Made by a program: the position numbers and the translations under genes | Assembly: GCA_964559535.1 (NCBI GenBank) | Contig: CAZLIC010000009.1 | Location: 19,053-83,052 of the forward strand | DNA from: CAZLIC01 sp964559535 | GTDB taxonomy: Bacteria > Pseudomonadota > Alphaproteobacteria > Rhodobacterales > Rhodobacteraceae | Direction: 5' to 3' | Length of the DNA stretch: 64,000 bases | Shown here: positions 50,522 through 61,099 of the stretch, one piece after another | Layout: every line of letters begins with the position of its first letter | How positions within the stretch are numbered: position 1 is the stretch's first letter | The notes under the pieces: generated by a model | Seen by the model: the letters and a program-made list of their open reading frames with translations, nothing else | The model's database searches: none | Told to the model about the DNA's origin: nothing

Positions 50522-51079
50522 TCAGACCTGTCGCGTCGGAAATGCCGGATGTCGGCGCGCCAGGCACCATCCGGCAACATGATGGATCACGCCGAACTGT
50601 CCTGCATCCAAGGCGGCATCCACGTCGGACGGCGCAAGGAACGCCAGGTCGGCCGCTTCGGTCGCATCCTCGATGCGCCCTTCGGCGGTGCGGCATCCCA
50701 AAGCCAGAAAGTAATGGCCACGGCAGCCGCGCTGGTTTCCGTTGTCGACGAATTCGCCCAGCGAAATCACCTGCGCGGCCGCCAGACCCGTCTCTTCCGC
50801 AAGTTCCCGCATCGCCGCGGCTTCGGGCGTTTCGCCGACGTCGATCATGCCGCCGGGCATGCTCATGCAGACCCGCCGGGGACCGTGCCGATAGCCGGTG
50901 AGGGTGGCCACGCGCCCGTCTTCCAGAACCGGCACGATCACGGCAAAGCTGCGCAGTTCCACCTGCCAGAAGTCGTCGATCACCTTGCCCGGAGACACCT
51001 CGACCACCTCGCGCACGATGCGCAGGTAAGGCTGGGCCTCGAAGGCCGTGTGACGCGAAAGGGTCTTCCAGGCGGTCAT
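50522..51079 (-). CDS. Nudix hydrolase (ADP-ribose pyrophosphatase-like)
   Basis: A 185-residue Nudix enzyme. The Nudix box is GGMIDVGETPEAAAMRELAEETGL (near 76-99), matching G-x5-E-x7-REUxEExGU completely. Upstream IVPVLEDGRVATLTGYRHGPRRVCMSMPGG resembles ADP-ribose/NDP-sugar hydrolases. The substrate is inferred only from family resemblance. Its start at 51079 precedes a short gap to the RTX gene. Confidence 0.85.
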   Translation of the reverse strand: MTAWKTLSRHTAFEAQPYLRIVREVVEVSPGKVIDDFWQVELRSFAVIVPVLEDGRVATLTGYRHGPRRVCMSMPGGMIDVGETPEAAAMRELAEETGLAAAQVISLGEFVDNGNQRGCRGHYFLALGCRTAEGRIEDATEAADLAFLAPSDVDAALDAGQFGVIHHVAGWCLARRHPAFPTRQV

Positions 51080-51163
51080 GGCGCGCTATTGGCCGCGCGG
51101 CAGGCGGCGTGTCAAGCATGATATGGCCGGTCAGGGCACCTGGCAGCCGATGCCCGACAGGCC

Positions 51164-52570
51164 TTAGACAATAAGGATTCCGGCAGCTAGGCCCGCCGGG
51201 TCGACGATGCCGACCAGACGGATGGTGTCGCCGCTGTCGAACACCAGCCGGAACCCTGCAATGTCGGTCTCGCCGTAGGTGTCCACGATCTCTTGCGCGG
51301 TATCGACGCCGACGACCAGCAGCGAAGAGGAAATCTGCAGGCGGTCGCCCTCGACGATGTTCAGGTCAAGGACTGTATCCTTGCCGGAACCGGATGCGAA
51401 CACGAACCGGTCCGCACCGGTGCCGCCGATCAACAGGTCGCGCCCGGCGCCACCGGTCAGTGTATCATTCCCGGTCGCACCCTGAATTTCGTCGGACCCG
51501 GCATCGCCGAAAAGGTTGTCGTTGCCGGTTCCTCCGTGGACAAGGTCGTTGCCGCGGCCACCTGACATGCGGTCGCGACCGTCGCTTCCGCCCATGAAAT
51601 CGTCGCCGTCGCCACCGTTGACAGTGTCGTTGCCCAGTCCACCGTCAAGGTCTTCCTGGCCATTCCCGCCTTCCAGCAAGTCATTTCCGGCATCTCCGAA
51701 CAGGCTGCCGGAGTACACGGTCGCCGCGGCTACCGCCGCCCCGACCAGCACGTCGTTTCCGGTACCGCCAAACAGGACATTCTCCTGAAATCCGAACGGG
51801 TCGCTGTCGTACTCACCGGCTTCCAGCGTGTCGTCTCCTGCTTCGCCGGACAGGAAATCTGTGCCACCGCGACCGTCGATGCTGTCATCGCCGTCGCCGC
51901 CATAGACAACCTCGTCACCTTCAAACGTCGATGTCCGGATGCCGGAGCCGTCACGCGCCATGAACTCGTAGTCAAAGGAATACGCGAAGTCGCCAAATTC
52001 TTCGGCCATATCAGAACCGATGAACGTGTCGTTGCCGATCCCAAGACGGTAACGGCCCTGCTGGTCCTCGACGACATCGATACGGTCGTCATAAGTAACG
52101 GATACAAAGCTCTCGAACGTCGGCGCCGTAACTGCGCGCCCTGGTGCCAAGTCGCCTTCCGGGAGGGACGCGCCCGTGATCGAATTGAACCAGCTGCGCA
52201 CCGACGAAATAGACCCGGTCGGAATTGCATCGCCTTCGACGAGAAAGAACGAAAAGGTCTGCGTGCCGTCTGCGTTGTCGGAGCGCGTGAAAACGACGGT
52301 TGAACTGCCGCCCCCGGTATAGGCCAGATCGACCATCGCGACTGTCGGGGAGGAACCGAAGTCGTTTGGCAGATGCACGCCATTCACACGGATGTCTCGT
52401 GCCGCACCAATATTGCCAGAACTGTTCAACCCGTCAATTTCAAAGGTATTGAAATACAGATCAAAATACTCAGAGCCAGTAACAATTTCCATTTCGGCAG
52501 ACGCTCTGGAAGACACACTTCCCGTGGCGTCAACAACAATCTGTATTCCTTGTAAAACCGACGTTACCAT
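51164..52570 (-). CDS. RTX calcium-binding protein
   Basis: A 468-residue secreted protein. Residues 1-190 are a non-repetitive beta-rich domain (DLYFNTFEIDGLNSSGN, VDLAYTGGGSSTVVF), then about nine calcium-binding nonapeptides (GGDGDDSIDG, GDAGNDLLEGG, GGLGNDTVNG, GGRGNDLVHGG, GATGNDTLTGG), and a C-terminal export region ending AGILIV. There is no signal peptide, so a type I secretion signal at the C-terminus is expected. Type I exporter genes are absent from the window. ATG 52570 is chosen; the frame extends to 52594. Its N-terminal domain is not one I recognise. Confidence 0.85.
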   Translation of the reverse strand: MVTSVLQGIQIVVDATGSVSSRASAEMEIVTGSEYFDLYFNTFEIDGLNSSGNIGAARDIRVNGVHLPNDFGSSPTVAMVDLAYTGGGSSTVVFTRSDNADGTQTFSFFLVEGDAIPTGSISSVRSWFNSITGASLPEGDLAPGRAVTAPTFESFVSVTYDDRIDVVEDQQGRYRLGIGNDTFIGSDMAEEFGDFAYSFDYEFMARDGSGIRTSTFEGDEVVYGGDGDDSIDGRGGTDFLSGEAGDDTLEAGEYDSDPFGFQENVLFGGTGNDVLVGAAVAAATVYSGSLFGDAGNDLLEGGNGQEDLDGGLGNDTVNGGDGDDFMGGSDGRDRMSGGRGNDLVHGGTGNDNLFGDAGSDEIQGATGNDTLTGGAGRDLLIGGTGADRFVFASGSGKDTVLDLNIVEGDRLQISSSLLVVGVDTAQEIVDTYGETDIAGFRLVFDSGDTIRLVGIVDPAGLAAGILIV

Positions 52571-52664
52571 GACTGCCCTCACTGCTTTCCACAATCACCA
52601 TTTCGATCCGCCGCGATTCTGTCAAGCAACGAGTTTCAAGAAATCGGTGGATATCACACTCCGG

Positions 52665-54320
52665 TCACCGCGCAAACCGCTTGTACTTCACGCGCTTCGG
52701 TTCCACCGAATCCGGCCCCAGCCTGCGCACCTTGTCTTCCTCGTACGCCTCGAAGTTGCCCTCGAACCATTCCACATGCGCATCCCCTTCAAACGCCAGG
52801 ATATGCGTGCACAGCCGGTCCAGGAAAAAGCGGTCGTGCGAGATGATCACCGCGCAGCCCGCGAAGTCCTCGATGGCGGCTTCCAGCGCCTGCAGGGTTT
52901 CCACGTCAAGGTCGTTGGTCGGTTCGTCAAGCAGCAACACGTTGCCACCGGATTTCAAGAGCTTGGCCATATGCACCCGGTTGCGCTCGCCGCCCGACAG
53001 GATGCCCAACTTCTTCTGCTGGTCGGTGCCCTTGAAGTTGAAGGCCCCGGCATAGACGCGGCTGTTGACGTCAAGGTCGCCCAGGTGAATGACTTCGGCC
53101 CCGCCCGAGATTTCCTCCCAGACCGTCTTGTCGGGGTCCAGCGCGTCGCGCGACTGGTCCACATAGGCCAGTTGCACCGTGGTGCCCAGCACGATCGAGC
53201 CCTCATCGGGCGCTTCCTGCCCGGTGATCATGCGGAACAGCGTGGACTTGCCCGCGCCGTTCGGGCCGATCACGCCGACGATGGCGCCGGGCGGCACGGT
53301 GAAGGTCAGGTCCTCGATCAGCAGCTTGTCGCCCATGTGCTTCTTCAGCCCCGTCACCTCGATCACCTTCGACCCCAGGCGCTCGCCGTTGGGGATGATG
53401 ATCTGGCTGACGCTGGCCCGCTCGCGCACGGTCTGGCCGGCCATCTCGTTGTACTTCTGGATGCGCGCCTTGGACTTGGCCTGCCGCGCCCGGGCGCCGG
53501 CGCGGATCCACTCCAGTTCCTTTTCCAGCACCTTCTGCTTGGCCTTGTCCTCGCGCGCCTCCTGCTGCATCCGCTTGGCCTTCTGGTCCAGCCAGGCGGT
53601 GTAGTTGCCCTCGTAGGGAATGCCGCGGCCGCGGTCGAGTTCCAGGATCCAGCCGGTGATGTCATCCAGGAAATAGCGGTCGTGGGTGACGCACAGGATG
53701 GTGCCCTTGTACTCGATCAGGTGCTTCTGCAGCCAGGCGATGGATTCGGCATCCAGGTGGTTGGTCGGTTCGTCCAGCAGCAGCATGTCGGGCGCTTCCA
53801 GCAAAAGCTTGCACAGCGCCACCCGCCGCCGTTCGCCGCCCGACAGGCTTTCGACATCGGCATCGTCCGGCGGGCAGCGCAGCGCGTCCATGGCAACGCC
53901 GACCGAGGCCTCAAGCTCCCACAGGTTGCCCGCATCGATCTGGTCCTGCAGCGCTGCCATCTCCTCGGCGGTTTCGTCCGAGTAGTTCATGGCCAGTTCG
54001 TTGTAGCGGTCAAGGATCGCCGTCTTGGCGGCAACCCCCAGCATCACGTTGCCCTTCACGTCCAGCGTCGGGTCCAGCCAGGGCTCCTGTGGCAGATAGC
54101 CCACCTTGGCCCCCTTGGCTGCCCAGGCCTCGCCTTTGAAATCGGTGTCGATGCCTGCCATGATGCGCAGCAGGCTGGACTTGCCCGACCCGTTCACCCC
54201 CACCACACCGATCTTCACGCCGGGCAGGAAATTCAGGCGGATGTTCTCGAACACCTTCTTTCCGCCGGGGTAAGTCTTGGAAACGCCGTCCATGTGGTAG
54301 ACGTACTGATAGCTGGCCAT
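52665..54320 (-). CDS. ettA: energy-dependent translational throttle protein EttA (ABC-F)
   Basis: A 551-residue ABC-F ATPase that binds the ribosomal E site and gates translation initiation according to ATP/ADP. Two complete ABC domains: Walker A GVNGSGKSSLLR and GPNGAGKSTLFR; signatures LSGGERRRVALCKLLLEAPDMLLLDEPTNHLD and LSGGERNRVHMAKLL...NVLLLDEPTNDLD. The linker/arm region is RMQQEAREDKAKQKVLEKELEWIRAGARARQAKSKARI. ATG 54320. Alone between the RTX gene and a divergent lipoprotein. Confidence 0.94.
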   Translation of the reverse strand: MASYQYVYHMDGVSKTYPGGKKVFENIRLNFLPGVKIGVVGVNGSGKSSLLRIMAGIDTDFKGEAWAAKGAKVGYLPQEPWLDPTLDVKGNVMLGVAAKTAILDRYNELAMNYSDETAEEMAALQDQIDAGNLWELEASVGVAMDALRCPPDDADVESLSGGERRRVALCKLLLEAPDMLLLDEPTNHLDAESIAWLQKHLIEYKGTILCVTHDRYFLDDITGWILELDRGRGIPYEGNYTAWLDQKAKRMQQEAREDKAKQKVLEKELEWIRAGARARQAKSKARIQKYNEMAGQTVRERASVSQIIIPNGERLGSKVIEVTGLKKHMGDKLLIEDLTFTVPPGAIVGVIGPNGAGKSTLFRMITGQEAPDEGSIVLGTTVQLAYVDQSRDALDPDKTVWEEISGGAEVIHLGDLDVNSRVYAGAFNFKGTDQQKKLGILSGGERNRVHMAKLLKSGGNVLLLDEPTNDLDVETLQALEAAIEDFAGCAVIISHDRFFLDRLCTHILAFEGDAHVEWFEGNFEAYEEDKVRRLGPDSVEPKRVKYKRFAR

Positions 54321-54403
54321 GGCGCTGTCCTTCCGGCGGGGTGGCGGTATGTTGCGGCACGTCTAGCGGGTAGGGCGCGAAGCGGCAACTGGAAGGAGCA
54401 ACA

Positions 54404-55696
54404 ATGCGTTTGGGGATTGCGATGCTCGCGGCGTTGCTGGCTGTGCTTGGTGCCTGCGACCGGCCGGTCCGACTGGCCCCGGCGCCAACGCTGTACCGGG
54501 TGGGCATGGACTATCCGGCCGAGGACGTGCCTGCGACCCAGCGGTCCGTCGACGCCACCATTCTGTACGTGACCGACCGATCCCCTGTGCTTCGCGACGG
54601 GCTGGTCGCCGGATATGGCCGCGAAAGGTCCGAGTCGATGGCCTTCGGGACGGCGCGGGTCCGTTTTGCCGGGTTTGGCACCTGGGGCCAGCTCGTTGCC
54701 CGCAGCGAAAGCGATACAAGGGCCCGCCAGCAGCTCGAGACGCTGGGGTATGACGAGCTGGTGCGTTTCCCGGAAACGCCGCTGGAGTTCGAGGTGGTGG
54801 GCAACCGCCCGCGTCCCACGGCCGCGGCCGCCGCCGCCTATCGCGCGCAGATCGCGGCCTTTCAGGACGCCGTGGCCGCACAGTTGCGCAGCGCGCCGCG
54901 GAAAGAGGCCTTCGTCTTCGTGCATGGCGTGAACAACCAGATGGAGGACGGGCTGACCACCACGGCCAGCCTGTGGCACTATGCCGGGCGCATCGGCGTG
55001 CCCATCTGCTATTCCTGGCCCGCCGGGAACCGGGGCGTGACGGCCTATCTGAAAGACCGCGAGGCGGGCGAATTCTCGGTGTTCCACCTGAAGGAAACGC
55101 TGCGCGCCCTGGCGGAGGTGCCGGGGTTGCAGGCCATCACCGTGGTGGCGCATTCGCGCGGCACCGACGTGGCCACCTCGGCCATCCGCGAGCTGGCATT
55201 GTTCGATCTGGGCGGCGGGCGCGACCCGCTGCAGACGCTGAAGATCCGCACGCTGGTCATGGCGGCGCCCGACATCGACTTTGGTGTGGTGGAACAGCGG
55301 CTTGCGGCCGAAGGCATGGCATCGGCGGTGGGCCAGGTGAACATCTACCTCAACCCGCGCGACGGCGCGCTGGGGCTGGCCCAGGCCGTCGCCACCGGCA
55401 TGCGCGCCGGACGGATTTCTCCCGAGGACCTCAGCGAAGCGCAGTGGCGGCGGCTTGAGACGGTCACGAACGTGCACATGATCAACGTCGAGGGCGCACC
55501 GGGCCGTCTGGGCCACGTGTATTTCCGCGACAATCCGGCCGTGCTGTCCGACGTGATCCTGACGATGCGCACCGGCGCCGTTCCGGGCAGCGCCGAGCGC
55601 CCGCTGGAACAGGTGCGCGGCAATTTCTGGCGGCTGCATTCCAACTATCCGGGCCCCCGCATCGTGCGCATCGTGCCCGACAACAGCGACCGCTGA
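54404..55696 (+). CDS. alpha/beta-hydrolase lipoprotein (DUF900)
   Basis: A 430-residue envelope lipoprotein with a lipobox (LLAVLGAC, Cys near 18). The DUF900-type hydrolase domain has FVFVHGVNNQMEDGL (oxyanion region), the nucleophile elbow VVAHSRGTD, then VMAAPDIDF (acid) and a C-terminal VHMINVEGAPGRLGHVYF containing a candidate catalytic His. Probably an esterase at the inner or outer membrane; the substrate is unknown. GAAGGAG precedes ATG 54404. Confidence 0.8.
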   Translation: MRLGIAMLAALLAVLGACDRPVRLAPAPTLYRVGMDYPAEDVPATQRSVDATILYVTDRSPVLRDGLVAGYGRERSESMAFGTARVRFAGFGTWGQLVARSESDTRARQQLETLGYDELVRFPETPLEFEVVGNRPRPTAAAAAAYRAQIAAFQDAVAAQLRSAPRKEAFVFVHGVNNQMEDGLTTTASLWHYAGRIGVPICYSWPAGNRGVTAYLKDREAGEFSVFHLKETLRALAEVPGLQAITVVAHSRGTDVATSAIRELALFDLGGGRDPLQTLKIRTLVMAAPDIDFGVVEQRLAAEGMASAVGQVNIYLNPRDGALGLAQAVATGMRAGRISPEDLSEAQWRRLETVTNVHMINVEGAPGRLGHVYFRDNPAVLSDVILTMRTGAVPGSAERPLEQVRGNFWRLHSNYPGPRIVRIVPDNSDR

Positions 55697-55785
55697 AACC
55701 GGCCGACGGAGCTGCAGGCGCTGCGCCGCGGGCGCGGCACGGAACTTGCAGCGCATCCCTTGGATCAAGCCGTGGAGCGTGGAAG

Positions 55786-56550
55786 ATGGATCTTGCGACT
55801 GTGTTCGGTTTTATCGGTGGCGTCGCTGCCATCCTGATCGCCATGGCCATGGATGGCGCGTTCCTGCCGTTCCTGTCATTGCATGCCTTTGTCATCGTGT
55901 TCGTCGGCGGCTTCTTCGCGGTGATGTACAGCACCCCGATGGATGTGTTCCTTGGCTCGCTCAAGGCCGCCGGAACTGCCTTCAAGAAGCACGACACCGA
56001 CATCGGCAAGCTTGCCGGCCAGATGTCGGAGTTTGCCACGGTAGCCCGCAAGGATGGGCTGATGGCGCTGGAAGGTCAGGATATCCCGAACAAGTTTGTC
56101 GCCCGCGGCGTGCAGATGCTGATCGACGGCGCCGACGAGGCGACGATGGTGAAGCTGTTGCAGGATGACATTGCGGCCATGAAGGCCCGCCACGAGGCCA
56201 AGCAGGCCGTGTTCAAGGCCTGGGTCGAACTGGGGCCCGCCTACGGCATGATCGGCACGCTGCTTGGCCTTGTCACGATGATGGGCAACATGTCGGACCC
56301 TTCTCTGATCGGCAAGGGGATGGCCACTGCGCTGCTGGGCACACTGTACGGGGCCGTTGCGGCCAACGCCTTTTTCGGACCGCTGTCGGCCAAGCTGAAG
56401 AACAACACGACGCGCGAGGTCGCCTATTGCGAGGCCGCGATCGAGGGGTTGAAGCGCATCGTCCGGTCGCAGTCGCCGCGGCTGGTGCTTGATGCCCTGG
56501 CGGTGCGCATTCCCGCCGCGGCGCGCGGCGCTCTGCAGGCCGCGGCCTGA
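55786..56550 (+). CDS. motA: MotA/PomA-family proton or sodium channel
   Basis: A 254-residue stator protein with four membrane helices: FGFIGGVAAILIAMAM and FLSLHAFVIVFVGGFFAVM at the N-terminus, then AYGMIGTLLGLVTMM and LIGKGMATALLGTLYGAVAANAFF. The cytoplasmic loop contains FVARGVQMLIDG, the family proton-channel pattern. PomA/MotA-like. It precedes a MotB/OmpA-like gene by 12 bases. No flagellar genes are nearby, so it may serve a flagellum elsewhere or another energy-coupled process. Confidence 0.88.
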   Translation: MDLATVFGFIGGVAAILIAMAMDGAFLPFLSLHAFVIVFVGGFFAVMYSTPMDVFLGSLKAAGTAFKKHDTDIGKLAGQMSEFATVARKDGLMALEGQDIPNKFVARGVQMLIDGADEATMVKLLQDDIAAMKARHEAKQAVFKAWVELGPAYGMIGTLLGLVTMMGNMSDPSLIGKGMATALLGTLYGAVAANAFFGPLSAKLKNNTTREVAYCEAAIEGLKRIVRSQSPRLVLDALAVRIPAAARGALQAAA

Positions 56551-56562
56551 GGGGCCTGACCG

Positions 56563-57816
56563 ATGAAGAAGCCCGCAGGCAAGGCCCACGCCACCCACCA
56601 TGACGACGATCACGGCGGCGGCCACGGCGATCATGGCGGCGGTCATGGCGACGGCCACTGCCCGCCGCCCTGGATTCTGACCTTTGCCGACATGGCGACG
56701 CTTCTGATGGCCTTCTTCGTGATCATGCTGATGACCTCCAAACAGGACGAACCCAAGTTCATGGCCTTTGCCGCGTCGATGCGGCAGACCTTCGGCCGCG
56801 TGCCGCTGGATGATACCTCGTCGCAGATGGGTGGCACTTCGATGCTGGACCTGGGCTTCGGCCCGCAATCGGGCGAACAGACGAACGATCCGCCGGGCAC
56901 CACGCCGCAATCCGGCGACCCCGAGGAAGAAGGCACCGGCCTGACCGAGGGCCAGATCACCTCTCCGGGCGGCATGCCCGGCGACGAGGCCGATGTCGCT
57001 GCAGGCAAGGCCCTGGGCGCGGCACTGGGCGAAGCGGCCGGAACCGGCGGCGTGTCGGTCGAGGTAGAAGGAAACGCGGTGCGCATCGCCCTGTCGCCCG
57101 ATGCCCCACCCGGTGCGGCACAGGCGGTTGCGCAGGCGCTGGAGGCCCTTGCCGATGCGGCGGCGGGTGACGGCACCGGCGAGGGTGGGGGCGACAGCGC
57201 CTCTGCTTCGGCGCCGGGAGGCGAGGCGATGGCCGACGCAGGCACCCCCGGACCGGCAGAGGGCACGCAGCCCACGCCGGGCGAACAGGGGGCAACGCCA
57301 GGCGAAAACGCGGCGGGCGGGTCGGCCGAGGTGCGCGCGCGGCTGTCGGCCGCCAAGATGGGCAGCCTTCTGTCCGAAGAGATTGCCAGCGGCAGCATCA
57401 GCGTCGAGCAGCGCGACGGCCGCGTCTTCGTGACCGTGGGCGAGGGTGGCGCCTTTTCCTCCGGTTCGGCCGACCTCACGCCAGAGGCCCAGGAACTCGT
57501 CCGGAAGCTGGAGGTTGCCGCCGACCGTGCGGTCGAGATCGTGGTCACCGGCCATACCGACAACGTGCCCGTGGGCGGCTCGACCTTCCGCGACAACTGG
57601 GAGCTTGGCTCGGCCCGCGCCGCCAGCGTGGTGCGCGCCATCGAGGAAAGTGGCCTGGTGCCGAATGCCAGGCTGGTGGCCACGAGCATGGGCGAAACCG
57701 ACCCGGTTGCCGACAATACCACCGAAGAGGGCCGCGCCAAGAACCGCCGCGTCGAGATCGAGATCAAGTTCGACGATGGCACCACGGCCCCCGCGATCAC
57801 ACTTCCCTCACCCTGA
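56563..57816 (+). CDS. motB: MotB-like stator protein with His-rich N-terminus
   Basis: A 417-residue MotB/OmpA-family protein. The first 30 residues contain a His/Asp/Gly-rich tract (HATHHDDDHGGGHGDHGGGHGDGH). Then the single membrane helix WILTFADMATLLMAFFVIML carries the ion-channel Asp. A long acidic, Gly/Ala/Pro-rich linker (about 100-270) precedes the OmpA peptidoglycan-binding domain (VVTGHTDNVPVGGSTFRDNWELGSARAASVVR and GRAKNRRVEIEI). The linker is longer than in typical MotB. The His-rich tract may bind metal. Confidence 0.88.
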   Translation: MKKPAGKAHATHHDDDHGGGHGDHGGGHGDGHCPPPWILTFADMATLLMAFFVIMLMTSKQDEPKFMAFAASMRQTFGRVPLDDTSSQMGGTSMLDLGFGPQSGEQTNDPPGTTPQSGDPEEEGTGLTEGQITSPGGMPGDEADVAAGKALGAALGEAAGTGGVSVEVEGNAVRIALSPDAPPGAAQAVAQALEALADAAAGDGTGEGGGDSASASAPGGEAMADAGTPGPAEGTQPTPGEQGATPGENAAGGSAEVRARLSAAKMGSLLSEEIASGSISVEQRDGRVFVTVGEGGAFSSGSADLTPEAQELVRKLEVAADRAVEIVVTGHTDNVPVGGSTFRDNWELGSARAASVVRAIEESGLVPNARLVATSMGETDPVADNTTEEGRAKNRRVEIEIKFDDGTTAPAITLPSP

Positions 57817-57829
57817 CCTCCCCCTTCTG

Positions 57830-57863
57830 TCTGTCATCACCCCAGATCTGTCATCACCCCAGA
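57830..57863. repeat. perfect 17-bp tandem duplication
   Basis: TCTGTCATCACCCCAGA occurs twice back to back (57830-57846 and 57847-57863), just upstream of the AAAGGAGT ribosome site of the small membrane protein. A recent duplication. Confidence 0.7.
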
Positions 57864-57876
57864 AAGGAGTACCCCC

Positions 57877-58092
57877 ATGGCCATCGGCACCGCCTGCCTT
57901 GCCTGCCGCACCATCCGCCGGTTCCTGCTGTCCTTCGCGCTCGGGGTGGTGGTGGCCTGGCAGATCAACGGCGCGCCGCCCCTGGGGCTTGAGGGCGAGA
58001 CATGGCGCGGCATCACCATGGTCGTTGCGGTTTTCGCCATGGTGACCGTGGTTGCCCGCATGCGCCAGATCCGCAGGCACTGGCCACGCTGA
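57877..58092 (+). CDS. small membrane protein
   Basis: A 71-residue protein with two predicted membrane helices (FLLSFALGVVVAWQI and GITMVVAVFAMVTVVARM), a CxxC near the N-terminus (CLAC) and a basic C-terminus (RQIRRHWPR). AAAGGAGT lies five bases upstream of ATG 57877. I do not recognise a family. A 17-bp tandem duplication lies in its leader. Confidence 0.55.
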   Translation: MAIGTACLACRTIRRFLLSFALGVVVAWQINGAPPLGLEGETWRGITMVVAVFAMVTVVARMRQIRRHWPR

Positions 58093-60089
58093 TCCCACCG
58101 GTTGCTTTGGCAGGGGGGTGCCCGGTTGCCACGGGACGGGCCAGCCCCGGCCATCCCGCGTGCCGTCTCGGCGGGCGGGCAATTTCTGCCGCGGCGGGCT
58201 AAAGCCGCGGCTCGCCGTGCCGTTCCCATGACCAGGTGTAAGTGGTGGGGAGGTACGAGTGGCCGTGGCAATGGCGGGCAGCGCCCGGATTCTTGTTCGC
58301 TTGTCCCTTCCGCTGGTGGCAATACTGCTGTCCGGCGCAATCCTGTCGGCACATTTTTCGGACCTGCCGCACACGACCGTTCTGGACGGCATCCTGGCCC
58401 TGCCCCTGCCAAGGCTGGCCTGCGCGCTGCTGCTCGTCGCCGCGGCCTTTGTTGCCGTGGCGGGACAGGAACGCGCGGTCGTGACGCACCTCGGCATCAC
58501 GGTTCCGCCGTCGCATGGCCGCGCCGCCGCGGCGGCAACGGCAGCCGTGTCCCAGATGGTGGGCTTTGGGCCTTTCGTCGGGGCGATCGTGCGGCGGCGC
58601 CTGCTTCCGCATCTGACGCTGGCGCAGTCCTTCCAGGTGTCGGTCGGCATCACGGTAGGGTTCTTTGGCGGCCTCGCGCTCATGTGGATGGCGCTCATGG
58701 CCACGGGCGGCGGATGGCTTGGCATGGCGGCACCGGCGGCGCTGGCTGCATTGGTCGCAGGGTATGCCGCACTGGCCGTCCTGCAAAGAACGCTGGGCTG
58801 GGGCCTGCGCCTGCCGAACCTCATGGTGGCAGGCCGGTTCCTGGTTTGGCTGGCCATAGATCTTCTGGCGCTGGGGACGGTGTTCTGGCTGGTGGTGCCC
58901 GACGCCGGACTGTCTCTTGCGGCGGTGCTGCCGGTGTTCCTGGTGGCGTTGGGCGCCGGGTTCCTGTCGGGCAGTCCGGCCGGCGCGGGCCTGTTCGAGG
59001 CCACGGTGGTCTCGCACCTGCCGCAGGTCGCTGCCGATGACATGCTGGTGGGCATCATCCTGTTCCGCATGCTGGCCTTTGCGCTGCCCGCCGTCTGCGG
59101 AGCGGTCTATGCCTGCGTGGCGCCCTGGGTCTGGCCCGCCTCGGAACCGGCCGCATGCGCGGCACCCATGGCCGCCCCCCCCCCCGCACCCCGCTTTGCC
59201 GAGGCGGGACTGGCACATCAGGGCGAGATTGCGCCGGTTGCGGTTGGGGCGGGGGCGGTCTGGCTGTCAGGCGGATTGCCGCACAGCCGGGTCGTGCTGG
59301 GCGATCCATGGGGCAACGCGTGTGCCCGGGTGGATGTGGCGGGATCGCTGGCCGTGCTGCTTGCGCTTGCGCGGAGCGAGGGGAGGGTTCCGTTCGTCTA
59401 CAAGTGCGGGGCGCGAGTGGCGGTCACCGCGCGGCGCGCCGGGTTCGCGACCATGGCGGTGGCGCGTGAGGCCGTGCTGGACCCGCGTCATTTTCACACC
59501 AAAGGGAGCGCGCGGGCGGGTTTGCGGCGCAAGCTGAACCATGCGCGGAAGGCGGGCGTTGCAGTTTCCGTGGCGCCGCATGCGCCGCTGGCCGAAATGG
59601 AGGCGGTGGCGGCAGACTGGCGGCAGCATCACGGGCGCGAACGCGGTTTCTCGATGGGCCGCTGGACACCCGCGGTGGTCCGGCATCAGGCCGTCTTCAT
59701 GGCGCGCGCGGCGGATGGGCAGCTTCTGGCCTTTGTCACGTTCCACGTGACCAACGCGGAATGGACGCTGGACCTGGTGCGCCAGCGCCGGGACGCTCCG
59801 GATGGCACCATACCGTCGCTGGTGGTCTGCGCGCTGGCCGACGCCAGGGGCAGGGGGGTGGCGCGGTTGTCGCTGGCCGCGGTGCCCGAGGCGGTGTTCA
59901 CCGGCCGGGGAATGATGGGCCGGGCGATCCGGCGCCGGTTTGCGGGGCTGTGGCAGTTCAAATCCGCCTTCGCGCCGCGCTGGGAACCGCGCTACATGGC
60001 GGCGCCGACCGTGGGCGCGCTGCTGGTAGGCGCCGCCGAGACCGCGCTGGCGATTCACCGGCCACCGCCCCGGCCGGTGCCCGGCCCGG

Positions 60090-61088
<999 letters not shown>

Positions 61089-61099
61089 GGCGGGTCCTT

